Shown here in pieces: positions 16,545 to 25,906 of a stretch of DNA of 51,373 bases. Within the stretch, counting starts at the first letter, position 1, and every line of letters begins with the position of its first letter. A program made the translations under genes and the position numbers. Source of the DNA: Planctomycetota bacterium (GTDB lineage: Bacteria; Planctomycetota; Planctomycetia; Pirellulales; UBA1268). The notes below the pieces were generated by a model. That model made no database searches and was not told where the DNA came from. It was given only the letters and a program-made list of their open reading frames with translations. The stretch covers positions 1-51,373 of the forward strand of contig VGZO01000030.1 in NCBI GenBank assembly GCA_016872555.1, given 5' to 3'.

Positions 16545-19277
16545 TCACTTCGCCGTGATCCCCTGGAACGTCCGCAACGCCGTCAGCGCGGCGTCGACCT
16601 CGGCCTGCTTCGCCGTCGCCTGGGCGCGGGCGGCTTCGAGCGCCGCGGTCGATTCGGCGACGACCGCGGCGGCGGCGGCGATCCGACCGTCGATCTCGGC
16701 CATCTTCGCGCTGACGACCGGCATCGCCGCCTTCGCCTTGGCGGCCACCTCGACCCGACCGGCGGCCTCCTGCTCCCAGGCGGTGCGTTCGGCGGTCTGC
16801 GCGGCGAGGGCCTCCTGCATCGCCTTCATCTGGGCGGCCTTGGCGGCCATCGTGTCGCCGAGGACTTTCACCGCTGCGGCCAACTCGGCATCGCCGGGAG
16901 CCGCGGCGGCCGCGGCCTGGGCCTGCGTGGCGGCCGCCCCGAGGAGGCCGGCGGCGGTGGCGAGGCGTTCGAGGGTGGCCTGCGCGGCGGCCAATTCGGT
17001 CTGCCGGACGGCGACGCGTTCGAGCAACGCCCGGTGTTCCTGTTCCGCGGTCGCCACGGCGGCGACGAGGGTCTCGAGCTCCTTCTGGTTCGCGGTGCGC
17101 TCGTCGGTCATCGCCCGCCGCGCCGCCTCGTCGGCGGCGACCTTCGCCTCCGCGTCGGCTGCCGCCTGCTCCGCCTGGCGGAGCACCTCCTCCGCGGCGG
17201 TGACGGCAGCGGCGAATTCGCGGTAGCGCCCCACGAACGCCCCCTCGTCCTGCCACCGGGCCAGTTCGGCCCGGGCGGTGTCGAGCCGCGCCGCGGCTTC
17301 GGCACGGGCTGCCTCGGCGGCGTCAGCCGCCGCCCGGAGAGACGCCAGTTCCGGCTCGAGCGCCCCGACCTGGGCGGCCATCGAGTCGGCGGTCGTCCGG
17401 GCGGCGTCGCGGGCGGCGTTCATGCCGGTCAGCGCGGCATCGGCGGCGCCGAGCGCCGCTTCGCGGGCGGCGCTGTCGGCGGCCGCCGCGGCGCGGCGCT
17501 CGCGCTCGGCGCGGAGGCGGACCTCGCCGGCGGCGACGGCGGCGCGGTCGGCGCTGCCAGGCGCGGCGGCCAGCGCGGCCAACGCCGTGGAATGGGATTC
17601 GACCGCCGCGGTGAGCTGCCCCTCCACCTCCGCCAGGGCCGCGGTCGAAGCCGCCCGTGCAGCCTCGGCGGCGGCCCGCGCCGCGGTGGCGGCCTCGGCC
17701 TGTTTCTCGGTCTCGGTGAGCCGCGCCATGGCCGCGTCGCGCTCGGACATGAGCCCGGCGAACGCGCGCTGCATGTCGCCGTGCCTGGCGGCCGCGGCGG
17801 CTGCGGCCACCGCCGCCGGCTCGACCGCCGGGGCGGTGTCGGCCACGGCCTTCTCGGCGGCGGCGATCCGTTCGGCCAGGGTGGGGGGGTTCGTGGAGAG
17901 GTCGGGGAGCCGGACGGCGTCGGCCCCCTTGAAGACACGGATCGCGCCGGTCCAGTCGCCGACGACGACCGCATCGGTCTCGTCGCAATACGACGCCGCG
18001 AGGCCGAGGTCGGGGCAGGCCTCGAAGGCCTTCTGCTGGTTGCCATCCTGCGCCCAGAGCTTCGGCGTCTTGTCGCGGCCGACGCTCACCAGCCGGCCGT
18101 CACGCGTGAACTCGAGCGCCGCCACGCCGCCGCCGTGGGCGTTCCAATTCTTCATCTGGCCACCGTTCTCCATCTCCCAGAGGCGGATCGTGCCGTCCTC
18201 GCTGGCGCTGGCGAGGAGGTTGGAGTCGGGCCGCCAGGAGAGCGCGGTGACGCTCGCGCCGTGGCCGCCGAGGACGAGGTAGTCGCGGCCGGTGGCCGCC
18301 TCCCAGACGATCACGCCGCCGTTGCGGTCGCCGGTCGCCAGGAGCACGCCGTCGGGGCTGAACGACAGCGCCGTGATCCAATCGGTGTGCTTGCGCAGGT
18401 CGTGGAGCTTCTCGCCGGTGGCAGCGGAGTGGATCCGCACCACCTTCTGCGGGCCGCCGAGCGCGACCAGGGCGTGGTCGGCGCTGATGTCGGCGGCGAG
18501 GACCGTGTCGAGCTCGTCACCGACGGTGAGCACCCGACGGCCATCCTCGACGTTCCAGGCGACGACGCGGCCACTGGCGCCGCCGCGCCCGCCGCCGGCG
18601 AGGACGAGGCTGCCGGAGCGGCTGAAGGCCACCACCTGCGGCCGGCCCTCGGGGAAGGGGAGGATGCCGGCGAGCCGGCCGGTGTCGGTGCGCCACAGGA
18701 CGATCTGCTTCTGACCGCACGCTGCCGCCAGCGGCGCCCAGGGACTGGTGGCGATCGAGCAGCAGGCGCCGTCGGCCGCCGTGCGGACCACCGGCTCGAG
18801 CGGCAGCCGGGCGGGGAGCGGGACCACGGCCGGGCGCTGCGACGGGGCGGCGTCGGTCGCGGCGAGCATCGGTTTCTTCTTCGGCGCCGCCGCCTTGCTC
18901 CCCTTGTTCTCGAGGATCCCGCCGGCGATCCAGCGTTCGAGGATCTTCGCCTCCGCCTCGGGGATCGGCGGCGAATCGGGGGGCATCTTCGGTTCGCTCG
19001 AGTGCGTCACGAGCTGGTACAGATAGCTCGCCGACGGGTCACCGGCCTCGACCACGGCGCCGGAGCCGCCGCCGGCCATCAGGCCGGGATACGTGGTCAG
19101 ATCGAGCCCGCCGGCCTTCTTGTCGGGGTTGTGGCAGGTGCCGCAGCGCTGGCGGAAGACCGGGAGAGCATGGTCGTCGAACGTCACCTTCTCGCCGTCG
19201 GCGGCATGGCCGGGCGCTGCCCCACCGAGGAGCGCGGCGGCGATGGCGAACCGGGGGAGAACGGAGGGAAACCTCAT
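16545..19277 (-). CDS. Cytochrome c domain, WD40 propeller and alanine-rich coiled coil in one exported protein
   Basis: This protein of 910 residues has a signal peptide (about 1-26), a cytochrome c-like domain with CGTCH at 45-49 and distal MPPDSPPIPE, then WD40 repeats (about 165-450; HTDWITALSFSPDG, SEDGTIRLWEM). The last 450 residues are extremely alanine- and glutamate-rich with heptad-like spacing, predicted to be a long coiled coil. The combination suggests a periplasmic or surface scaffold: a redox or sensing domain, a protein-binding propeller and a rod. AGGTGA precedes ATG 19277; the extra 11 codons upstream to 19310 are not needed. It is the last gene of the four-gene operon, 52 bp after the DUF1549 gene. 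Its partners are unknown. Confidence 0.88.
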   Translation of the reverse strand: MRFPSVLPRFAIAAALLGGAAPGHAADGEKVTFDDHALPVFRQRCGTCHNPDKKAGGLDLTTYPGLMAGGGSGAVVEAGDPSASYLYQLVTHSSEPKMPPDSPPIPEAEAKILERWIAGGILENKGSKAAAPKKKPMLAATDAAPSQRPAVVPLPARLPLEPVVRTAADGACCSIATSPWAPLAAACGQKQIVLWRTDTGRLAGILPFPEGRPQVVAFSRSGSLVLAGGGRGGASGRVVAWNVEDGRRVLTVGDELDTVLAADISADHALVALGGPQKVVRIHSAATGEKLHDLRKHTDWITALSFSPDGVLLATGDRNGGVIVWEAATGRDYLVLGGHGASVTALSWRPDSNLLASASEDGTIRLWEMENGGQMKNWNAHGGGVAALEFTRDGRLVSVGRDKTPKLWAQDGNQQKAFEACPDLGLAASYCDETDAVVVGDWTGAIRVFKGADAVRLPDLSTNPPTLAERIAAAEKAVADTAPAVEPAAVAAAAAAARHGDMQRAFAGLMSERDAAMARLTETEKQAEAATAARAAAEAARAASTAALAEVEGQLTAAVESHSTALAALAAAPGSADRAAVAAGEVRLRAERERRAAAAADSAAREAALGAADAALTGMNAARDAARTTADSMAAQVGALEPELASLRAAADAAEAARAEAAARLDTARAELARWQDEGAFVGRYREFAAAVTAAEEVLRQAEQAAADAEAKVAADEAARRAMTDERTANQKELETLVAAVATAEQEHRALLERVAVRQTELAAAQATLERLATAAGLLGAAATQAQAAAAAAPGDAELAAAVKVLGDTMAAKAAQMKAMQEALAAQTAERTAWEQEAAGRVEVAAKAKAAMPVVSAKMAEIDGRIAAAAAVVAESTAALEAARAQATAKQAEVDAALTALRTFQGITAK

Positions 19278-19329
19278 CGGGTCACCTGCGGGATGCGGCG
19301 CCACCGTCAAAGCGCGCCGGTGCCGGGCG

Positions 19330-21765
19330 TCAGTGGTTGAAGACGAACTCGCGCGAGTTGAGGATCGCCCAGAATCCGTCCTCGAGGGCCTGCTGCGGAT
19401 TCGCCTCGGCCGTCACCAGCGCGAGCAGATCGGCCTTTTCCGTGTCGGTCGGCCGGCGCGACAAGGCGCGGACGTAGATCTCCTCGATCACCTGCTCGGG
19501 CGACTGGCCGGCGTCGAGGAGCCGCTTCACCAGGCCCCCGGCCTGGATCTTGCCCTGGACGGTGTCGCCGTTGAGAAGATGCAGGGCCTGCGACAGATTG
19601 GGCTCCATCTTCACCTCGCAGGAGCAGACGCTCCCGCGCGTCGCCCGGCCGAAGGTGGTGAGGAAGTAGGTCGACGTGTTGCCGTCGGCGATCTGCACGG
19701 CCCGGGCCCCGAGCGGCAGCCCGGAGAACTTGTTCTTCGTGTCGGTGACGGCCGAGACCATGTCGAGGAGGACCTCCGCCCGCACGCGCCGCAGGAGGGC
19801 GTGGGAGAAGTTGCGCTCGTCGGTCGCGTTGGTCTCGTTGGTCGCGGTCGAGAGCTGGTACGTCCGCGAGGTGCAGATGTCGCGGACGAGTTTCTTGAAG
19901 TCGTACTTCGATTCGACGAACCGCCGCGCCAGGTCGTCGAGCAGTTCCTCGTTGACCGACGGATTACTGACGCGGACGTCGTCGACCTCGTCGACGAGGC
20001 CGCGGCCGAAAAAGTGCGCCCACACGATGTTGACGAGGTTCCGGGCGAAGTAGGCATTGTCCGGGGCGGTGAGCCACTCGGCCATCGCCGCCCGGCGGTC
20101 GCGGCCGGCGAGGTCGGGGGAGGCGCCGCCGAGGAACTTCGGCGGCACGACACGGCCGCCGACCGGGTGCTTGACGTCGCCGCCGCCGGAATTGAAGACC
20201 ACCGTCTCGCGCGGATCCTCCCCCGGCTTGCGGCCGATCTGAGCGAAGAAATTGGCGAACCCGTAGTAGTCGTCCATCGTCCAGCGGTCGAAGGGATGGT
20301 TGTGGCACTGGGCGCACTGGATCCGCATCCCGAGGAACACCTGGGCGACGTTCTCGGCCACCTTCAGTGTGTCGGTCTCGTTCTGGTAGTAGTTCGTCGC
20401 GGCATTGGTGAACGTCCCGCCGCTGGCCGACAGCAGCTCGCGGACGAGCTGGTCGATCGGCACGTTGGCCTGGATCCGCTCCTGGAGCCAGTTGTAGTAC
20501 AGGAGCATCGCCTTGTAGCTGATCTGCTGCGCGGTGCGGATCATCAGCAGCTCCGACCATTTCATCACCCACATCTCGACGAACTCCTTCCGCGCCAGGA
20601 GCGAATCGACGAGGTGGGCACGCTTGTCGGGATCGGTGCTCGCCATGAACGAGCGGTATTCGTCGGCGGTGGGCAGCGCGCCGCAGATGTCGAGCGACAC
20701 GCGGCGGAGGAACTCCTCGTCGCTGCACGGCTCCGAGGGGTTGATCCGCAGCTTCCGCAGCTTGGCGTTGACGAAGGTGTCGACGGCGTTGGCGGCCGGG
20801 GGATCGGCCCACGTGAACGACAGCCCCTTGGGAAGGACGATCACGTCCATCCCCACCGTGTGCGTGTCGTAGCGTGCCATCACGAACGCCTCGCCGCGGT
20901 TCTTGGCGGTGATCAGCCCGTCGGGAGAGACCGCGGCGGAGTTGTCGTTGCCGGTGAGGAACACGGCGAGGTGGGTGACGTCGCGGTCACTGCCGTCGGC
21001 GTAGATGGCGCGGACGGTGAGCTGCTGCGTCTCCCCCGCGCCGTCGAGGACGGCGCCGGCCGGGAAGATCTCGACCTTCGTCACGGCGGGAACCGGGCCG
21101 GGATCGGTGGCCGCCCCCTTCTCGAGCCACTCGAGCAACGTGGCGTAGGCGGGGTCGCCGACCTTGATCTTCGCGCCGCCGCTGTGGGGCACGGTGCCGG
21201 TCGCCTTCTCGAGGAGCAGGCTCTCCGCCGCCAGGGCGAGGTTGAGGCGGCGGCCGGCGATCTCGCGCGTCAGCCGGTGGTGGTCGCCGTCGGGGTCGAA
21301 GCCGAACAGCGACAGGCGGAAGCCGTCCTTCCCGCGCGCCGCACCGTGGCAACTGCCGGTGTTGCACCCGGAGCGCATGAACACCGGCATGACGTCGAGT
21401 TTGAAGCTCAGCGGCGGCGTTTCCGCGGCACGGGCGACGGTGACGGGCACCGACAGCGTGCGGTCGCCGAAGCTCACCGCGATCGTCGTCGTCCCGTCGG
21501 CGACCGGCCGGACGACACGGCCGTCGAGCGCGGCGATCGCCGGATCGGCGGCCGTGAGCGTCGCCGTGGCGGTGACGTCGCGCGTGATCCCGTCGGCGTA
21601 GGTGGCCTGGACGACGAGCGACTGGCGGTCACGGCTCCCGGCCAGCTGCACGGTCGCGGGATGGACGTCGACGGCGACCAGCGCCGGACCGTCGGCGAGC
21701 GCCGGGGCGGCAAGGGCCGTGAGCGACATGGCGACGAGCGAAAGCACGCGGACGGCGAAGGTCAC
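19330..21765 (-). CDS. Ig-like (Big2), DUF1549 and DUF1553 exported protein
   Basis: This protein of 811 residues has a signal peptide (1-24). It has two bacterial Ig-like domains (about 28-110 and 208-295; VVQATYADGITRDVT and TVRAIYADGSDRDVT) flanking a region with CNTGSCH (134-140), a spaced Cys-Cys-His motif that may bind haem as CX4CH. DUF1549 follows, with CAQCHNHPFDRW, then DUF1553 (NAYFARNLVNIVWAHFFGRG). This is a different architecture from the two proteins at 1020 and 11987, which carry a canonical CxxCH cytochrome domain instead of Ig-like domains. The start is GTG 21765 and no good ribosome site is visible, so ATG 21732 or another internal start is possible. It lies third in the operon, 51 bp after the PPC-domain gene. 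Confidence 0.88.
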   Translation of the reverse strand: MTFAVRVLSLVAMSLTALAAPALADGPALVAVDVHPATVQLAGSRDRQSLVVQATYADGITRDVTATATLTAADPAIAALDGRVVRPVADGTTTIAVSFGDRTLSVPVTVARAAETPPLSFKLDVMPVFMRSGCNTGSCHGAARGKDGFRLSLFGFDPDGDHHRLTREIAGRRLNLALAAESLLLEKATGTVPHSGGAKIKVGDPAYATLLEWLEKGAATDPGPVPAVTKVEIFPAGAVLDGAGETQQLTVRAIYADGSDRDVTHLAVFLTGNDNSAAVSPDGLITAKNRGEAFVMARYDTHTVGMDVIVLPKGLSFTWADPPAANAVDTFVNAKLRKLRINPSEPCSDEEFLRRVSLDICGALPTADEYRSFMASTDPDKRAHLVDSLLARKEFVEMWVMKWSELLMIRTAQQISYKAMLLYYNWLQERIQANVPIDQLVRELLSASGGTFTNAATNYYQNETDTLKVAENVAQVFLGMRIQCAQCHNHPFDRWTMDDYYGFANFFAQIGRKPGEDPRETVVFNSGGGDVKHPVGGRVVPPKFLGGASPDLAGRDRRAAMAEWLTAPDNAYFARNLVNIVWAHFFGRGLVDEVDDVRVSNPSVNEELLDDLARRFVESKYDFKKLVRDICTSRTYQLSTATNETNATDERNFSHALLRRVRAEVLLDMVSAVTDTKNKFSGLPLGARAVQIADGNTSTYFLTTFGRATRGSVCSCEVKMEPNLSQALHLLNGDTVQGKIQAGGLVKRLLDAGQSPEQVIEEIYVRALSRRPTDTEKADLLALVTAEANPQQALEDGFWAILNSREFVFNH

Positions 21766-21816
21766 GGGAGGGATCCGGTGAGGTGGGGCGGGGTTCGGGT
21801 GGGGTTGAACGGGCGG

Positions 21817-24294
21817 TCAGGGGGCGGGAGAGGGGCTTGGGCCCTTGGCCTGCTGGCGGAGCTTTTCCAAGCGCGACAGCGGCTTGGCGGGGGCCGCCTC
21901 GGGAGCGGGCGGGGGGGGCGCTGCCGCCTGGGGCGCGGCGGCGGAGGGAGCGGCGGGCTTGGTCGGGGCGGCGATCTGCAGCTCGGTCTGGCCGCCGCGC
22001 GCCTGGACCGGCTCGCCGGCGACCGACGCGATCAGCTCCACGAACGGCGTCTTGTGGTTGCCGACCGGGCTCTTGTCGGAGGTCGCCACGTCGAACACCA
22101 GCTGCGTGGTGTCCTTGGTGAACTTCAATTCCGGAGCGCTCGTCTCCGGGGGCAGGCCCTGGAGCCGGGCCACCGCCTCCCCGTCGAAGGGCGCCTTCTG
22201 CTCGAGCGTGCAGACGATCTGCGCCGGCTGCCCCTGCTCGCAGGAGGCGCGGGCGAGCGTCGCGGTCGTGAACGGCTCGGCGATGTCGAGGCTCGCCAGC
22301 TGTGAGGCAGCCCAGGCCGGGCCGCCGACGTCGGCCTGGCCGATGCAGTAGACCGGCCAGTTGCCCAGCGCCGCGTTGGCGTCGGCATTGAGCGTGCAGA
22401 GCCCCTCGGTGGCGTCGGCGGCGATCGTGATCGACGGCGGCGCGCCGATCCCCGGCGGACGGAAGGGAAACTCGACCGTCACCGCTCCGGCGAAGCCCTC
22501 GGCACGGGTGACGACGACCTTGAGGTTCATCGAGCCGTTGCGCACCAGCGGCGCCTTGGGCTGGACGATCTCGATGCGGAACGGCAGCGCCTCGATCACC
22601 GCCATCGCCAGGGCGTCGACGCGGGCGCCGTAATACACGGCGTTGTTGGGGGGGCCGAGGATGAAGTCGGCGAAGTTCTCGAAGCGGCCGCGGATCTTCG
22701 GCTCGTCGGCGGTCGGCCGGGCCTCGAGGACCGTCAGGCCGCCGGCGACGGGGGCGTCGGCGGCCGCCTCGAAGACCACCGGCATCTGCGCGACGCTCGC
22801 CGGCATCGGCCGGGCGTGGACGGTGACGCCGGAGGGGAGCTGCCCCGGCTCGAGGACCAGCTCGCCGCCGAAGTTGGCCCGGGTGGCGTTGACCAGCACG
22901 GCGTAGCGGTTGCCGCGCGGCACGGCGATCTGCTGGCGGGTCTGGGAGTAGCGGTCGACGCGCGGGATCGAGAGGGCGAGGCTCGGCTTCACCGGTTCGA
23001 TCTCGACACGGTAGACGAAGTCGGGCCGCCCGCGCCCGAGGTGGTCGGTGATCCGCACCACGTAGTCGCCGTCCTCGGGCAGCTGCAGCTGGAGGAACGA
23101 GTCGGGGCCGCGCGAGTCGTCGTTGCCGGCGATCGCCCGGCCGTCGGCGTGGAACAGGTTCATCACCGGGTCGAGGCCGCTGCGGATCCGGCGCGCGTAG
23201 CACTCGATCGCCACCGCCTGGCCCTTGGTGCCGGCGAAGCGGAAGCAATCGACGTCACCGGGGGTCTCGACGACGCCGTTGAAGGCGGTCTCCGCTGCCG
23301 CGGCGGTGGCCACCGGCAGGTCGTTGTTCGGCTCCTGCTCCAGCGTGTTGCCCAGGGCCGAGATCCGCAGTGGCAACGGCGACGGGCAGATCCCGCTGCC
23401 GTCGGTGGGAAACAGCTTGAGTACGCTGCCGGCCGCCGGCACGGCGACGTCCTGGCGGATCGGCCCGGCGGCGTCGCCGAGAAAAGTCACGGCCGTCGTG
23501 TCGCCGGCCTTGCCGCCCGCCGGGTAGACGGCCGTCGGGCGTGGGAACGAGCCGACGTGGAGACGGTAGCGGCAGTTGCCGTCGCCGGCGTAGCTCGTCT
23601 CGCGGACCTGGACGTAGTACGTGCCGTCGTCGGGGGCGAGGATCGAGAGCACGCCGTCCTGCTGGGCGATCGCGGCGTCGTCGACACTCGCCACCTCGAA
23701 GCGCCGCCCGTCGAGGATCGCGATCGCCGGATCGAACAGGTGGCTGCCGAGCCGCAGGGCCTCGACCTCGACGGCGATCCGCTGCCCCTTGGCCACCTTG
23801 ATGGCGAACAGGTCGACGTCCTCGCTGGTGACCACGCCATGGACGGTCGTGCCCGGAACAATCGCCTGGGCCTCGTCGAGCGCGCCGTTGGGTTCGATCT
23901 CGTCGACCACCGGCAGCGCGCCGACGACGAACGAGCGGAAGTCGGAGATCCCGGACTTGCAGCGCACCTGGACGAGGTGCTCGCCGAGCCGGCAATCGGC
24001 CGGAATCTCGACGACGGCCTTGAAGGAATTGTCGTCGACGGGGGTCAGTGCCGTGACGACGAACCCGGCCGGGGCGTCGGGGGTGGTGGCGTGGAACAGC
24101 AGCTCCTCGGCGTCCTTGAGCCGCGCCCCCTGGAAGAGCAGCTCGCGCTGGCCGCCGCGCTGGACGCCGCGAGGGAGGATCACGCTCAGTTGCGGAAACG
24201 ACGCCAGGGCGTCCGCCGCACCGAGTCCCCAGGCCACGCCGGCCATCGCCACCGCGATCCAGTGGCACCCCACCAGGCCCCGCTTCGGTTGCAT
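21817..24294 (-). CDS. Large exported protein with two PPC domains
   Basis: This protein of 825 residues has a signal peptide (about 1-31). Two pre-peptidase C-terminal (PPC) type beta-sandwich domains are visible from their EPNGALDEAQ and EQEPNNDLPVA starts and the later LPEDGDYVVRITDHLG and APDDGTYYVQVRET strands. Further beta-rich regions follow, then a proline/alanine-rich tail ending in a short basic segment (SRLEKLRQQAKG). No catalytic domain is seen; PPC domains normally accompany secreted hydrolases, so this may be a substrate-binding or scaffold subunit. ATG 24294 is the first start after the upstream gene. The open frame extends through that gene in another frame to 25758, but that part is a shadow. 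It is second in the operon, 98 bp after DUF1501. Confidence 0.82.
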   Translation of the reverse strand: MQPKRGLVGCHWIAVAMAGVAWGLGAADALASFPQLSVILPRGVQRGGQRELLFQGARLKDAEELLFHATTPDAPAGFVVTALTPVDDNSFKAVVEIPADCRLGEHLVQVRCKSGISDFRSFVVGALPVVDEIEPNGALDEAQAIVPGTTVHGVVTSEDVDLFAIKVAKGQRIAVEVEALRLGSHLFDPAIAILDGRRFEVASVDDAAIAQQDGVLSILAPDDGTYYVQVRETSYAGDGNCRYRLHVGSFPRPTAVYPAGGKAGDTTAVTFLGDAAGPIRQDVAVPAAGSVLKLFPTDGSGICPSPLPLRISALGNTLEQEPNNDLPVATAAAAETAFNGVVETPGDVDCFRFAGTKGQAVAIECYARRIRSGLDPVMNLFHADGRAIAGNDDSRGPDSFLQLQLPEDGDYVVRITDHLGRGRPDFVYRVEIEPVKPSLALSIPRVDRYSQTRQQIAVPRGNRYAVLVNATRANFGGELVLEPGQLPSGVTVHARPMPASVAQMPVVFEAAADAPVAGGLTVLEARPTADEPKIRGRFENFADFILGPPNNAVYYGARVDALAMAVIEALPFRIEIVQPKAPLVRNGSMNLKVVVTRAEGFAGAVTVEFPFRPPGIGAPPSITIAADATEGLCTLNADANAALGNWPVYCIGQADVGGPAWAASQLASLDIAEPFTTATLARASCEQGQPAQIVCTLEQKAPFDGEAVARLQGLPPETSAPELKFTKDTTQLVFDVATSDKSPVGNHKTPFVELIASVAGEPVQARGGQTELQIAAPTKPAAPSAAAPQAAAPPPPAPEAAPAKPLSRLEKLRQQAKGPSPSPAP

Positions 24295-24392
24295 GGCTGT
24301 CGTACGACGGAGACCGCCGCGTCGCGCTCCAGGGGAAGGAAGGGGGAGGGAAACCGACGCCCGCAGACCGCCGCAGCGGCGGCGGACAGGCG

Positions 24393-25700
24393 TCAGACGA
24401 CCAGGTCGCGCCGCACCTTGCCGCCGTCGACGATCTCGATCGGGCGGTCGCCGGGGGCCATCAGCTCCTTGTCGGCGACGATCCCGAGCCGGTCGTAGAT
24501 CGTCGTCGCCCAGTCCTCGACGGTGAGCGGGTCGTCCTCCGGCTCGCTGGCGGTGGCGTTGCTCGATCCGTAGACGAGCCCCTGCTTGATGCCGCCGCCG
24601 GCCATCACCACGCTGAACACTTTCGGCCAGTGGTCGCGGCCGGCGGTGCCGTTGATCTTCGGGGTCCGGCCGAACTCCGAGCTGATGCAGACCAGCGTCG
24701 AGGCCAGCAGGCCGCGCCGGTCGAGGTCGCGGATCAGCGTCGCGAACCCCTGGTCGAGCACCGGCATCTGCCCCTTCATGCTCCCGGCGATGTTGTCGTG
24801 CATGTCCCAGCCGCCGTAGGTCAGCGTCACGAACCGGACGCCCGCCTCGACCAGCCGGCGGGCCAGGAGCATCCGCATCCCCGCCTGGTTGCGGCCGTAC
24901 TCGTCCTTGATCGCGTCGGGTTCCTTCGTCATGTCGAAGGCCTCGCGGGCCTTCTCCGAGCTGATCAGGCTGTAGGCACGGTCGTAGAACGTGTCGAGGG
25001 CGTCGAGTGAATCGCTCTTTTCCTTGGCGCGGAAGTAGCCGTTGACGACGTCGAGCATCTTGCGGCGCTTGTCGAAGCGCCCGGCGTCGACGCCGCCGGG
25101 GAGGGCGAGGTCGCGGACCTGGAAATTGCCGTCGGCGGGGTCGCTCCCCAGCGAGAACCCGGCGTAGGAACTGCTCAGGTAGCCGGTGCCGGCGAACTCG
25201 TTGGGCTGGTTGGGGATGCAGACGTAGGGGGGGAGGTTGTTGCGCGGGCCGAACTCGTGGGCCACCACCGAGCCGATGCTCGGATACTGGAGCGCCGGGC
25301 TGGGCCGGTAGCCCGTGAACATGTTGTGCGTGCCGCGCTCGTGGGCCGCCTCGCCGTGCGTCATCGACCGGCAGATCGCGAGCTTGTCGACCACCTTGGC
25401 GGTGTGCGGCAGCACCTCGCCGACGCGCACACCCGGCACGACCGTCTCGATGCTCCCCAGCGGGCCGCGGTATTCGACCGGGGCGAACGGCTTGGGATCG
25501 AACGTCTCTTGGTGGGCCATGCCGCCGGGGAGGAAGATCGAGATCACGCTCTTGGCGACCCCCTCCTTGCTCTCGTAGTTCTTGAGGTCGGCCCGGGCCT
25601 GCTCCATCCGCAGCATGTCGGCGAGCGTAATCCCCAGTCCGCCGGCGACGCCCACCGAAAGGAATCCTCGGCGATCGAGCCAGTTGCCGGTGCACTTCAT
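24393..25700 (-). CDS. DUF1501 family protein, first gene of the four-gene operon
   Basis: This protein of 435 residues begins MKCTGNWLDRRGFLSVGVAG, which carries a twin-arginine signal. DUF1501 signatures are FLPGGMAHQETFDPKP, SSEFGRTPKINGTAGRDHWP and MAGGGIKQGLVYGSS. It has the alkaline phosphatase/sulfatase fold, probably metal-dependent, with unknown substrate. GGAG lies eight bases before ATG 25700. It is the promoter-proximal gene of the leftward operon that continues with the PPC protein, the Ig/DUF1549/DUF1553 protein and the cytochrome c/WD40 protein. Here DUF1501 comes first, whereas in the two shorter operons of this window it comes last. Confidence 0.9.
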   Translation of the reverse strand: MKCTGNWLDRRGFLSVGVAGGLGITLADMLRMEQARADLKNYESKEGVAKSVISIFLPGGMAHQETFDPKPFAPVEYRGPLGSIETVVPGVRVGEVLPHTAKVVDKLAICRSMTHGEAAHERGTHNMFTGYRPSPALQYPSIGSVVAHEFGPRNNLPPYVCIPNQPNEFAGTGYLSSSYAGFSLGSDPADGNFQVRDLALPGGVDAGRFDKRRKMLDVVNGYFRAKEKSDSLDALDTFYDRAYSLISSEKAREAFDMTKEPDAIKDEYGRNQAGMRMLLARRLVEAGVRFVTLTYGGWDMHDNIAGSMKGQMPVLDQGFATLIRDLDRRGLLASTLVCISSEFGRTPKINGTAGRDHWPKVFSVVMAGGGIKQGLVYGSSNATASEPEDDPLTVEDWATTIYDRLGIVADKELMAPGDRPIEIVDGGKVRRDLVV

Positions 25701-25807
25701 CAGACTGCTCCGGGGGGGGGCCGCGCCGAGTGCGCGGTGCGAGAGGGCGGGGGATCACGGTCTGACGCAGGCCCGAAAGTCTGCCACACGGAGAAAGCGC
25801 TGTCGAG

Positions 25808-25829
25808 AAAAAACCCCCGCAGGGCGGGG
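25808..25829 (-). terminator. Intrinsic terminator of the DUF58-transglutaminase-MoxR operon
   Basis: Read leftward, CCCCGC pairs with GCGGGG around a CCT loop and is followed by G and six T residues. The hairpin starts about 78 bases after the MoxR stop codon at 25907. It is the clearest rho-independent terminator in the window. It also separates this operon from the DUF1501 operon that starts at 25700. Confidence 0.85.
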
Positions 25830-25906
25830 TGGCGCGGCACGACCGCCGCGCGCAACACCCTTCGTGCGAACACGTTCCGCGTCCACGGGAAGACAGCCGG
25901 GATGCG

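Noticed and set aside
17034-19340. A 768-codon frame antisense to the cytochrome c/WD40 gene
   Set aside because: It has biased repeated composition without any family motif. Mirror image of the alanine-rich coiled coil and WD40 region.
19093-22305. A 1070-codon frame antisense to the DUF1549 and PPC genes
   Set aside because: No start signals and no recognisable protein; both sense genes are clear.
24294-25758. Upstream extension of the PPC gene through the DUF1501 gene (1313-codon frame)
   Set aside because: The extra N-terminal part is a shadow frame of a well-supported DUF1501 gene, and the PPC protein has its own signal peptide at 24294.
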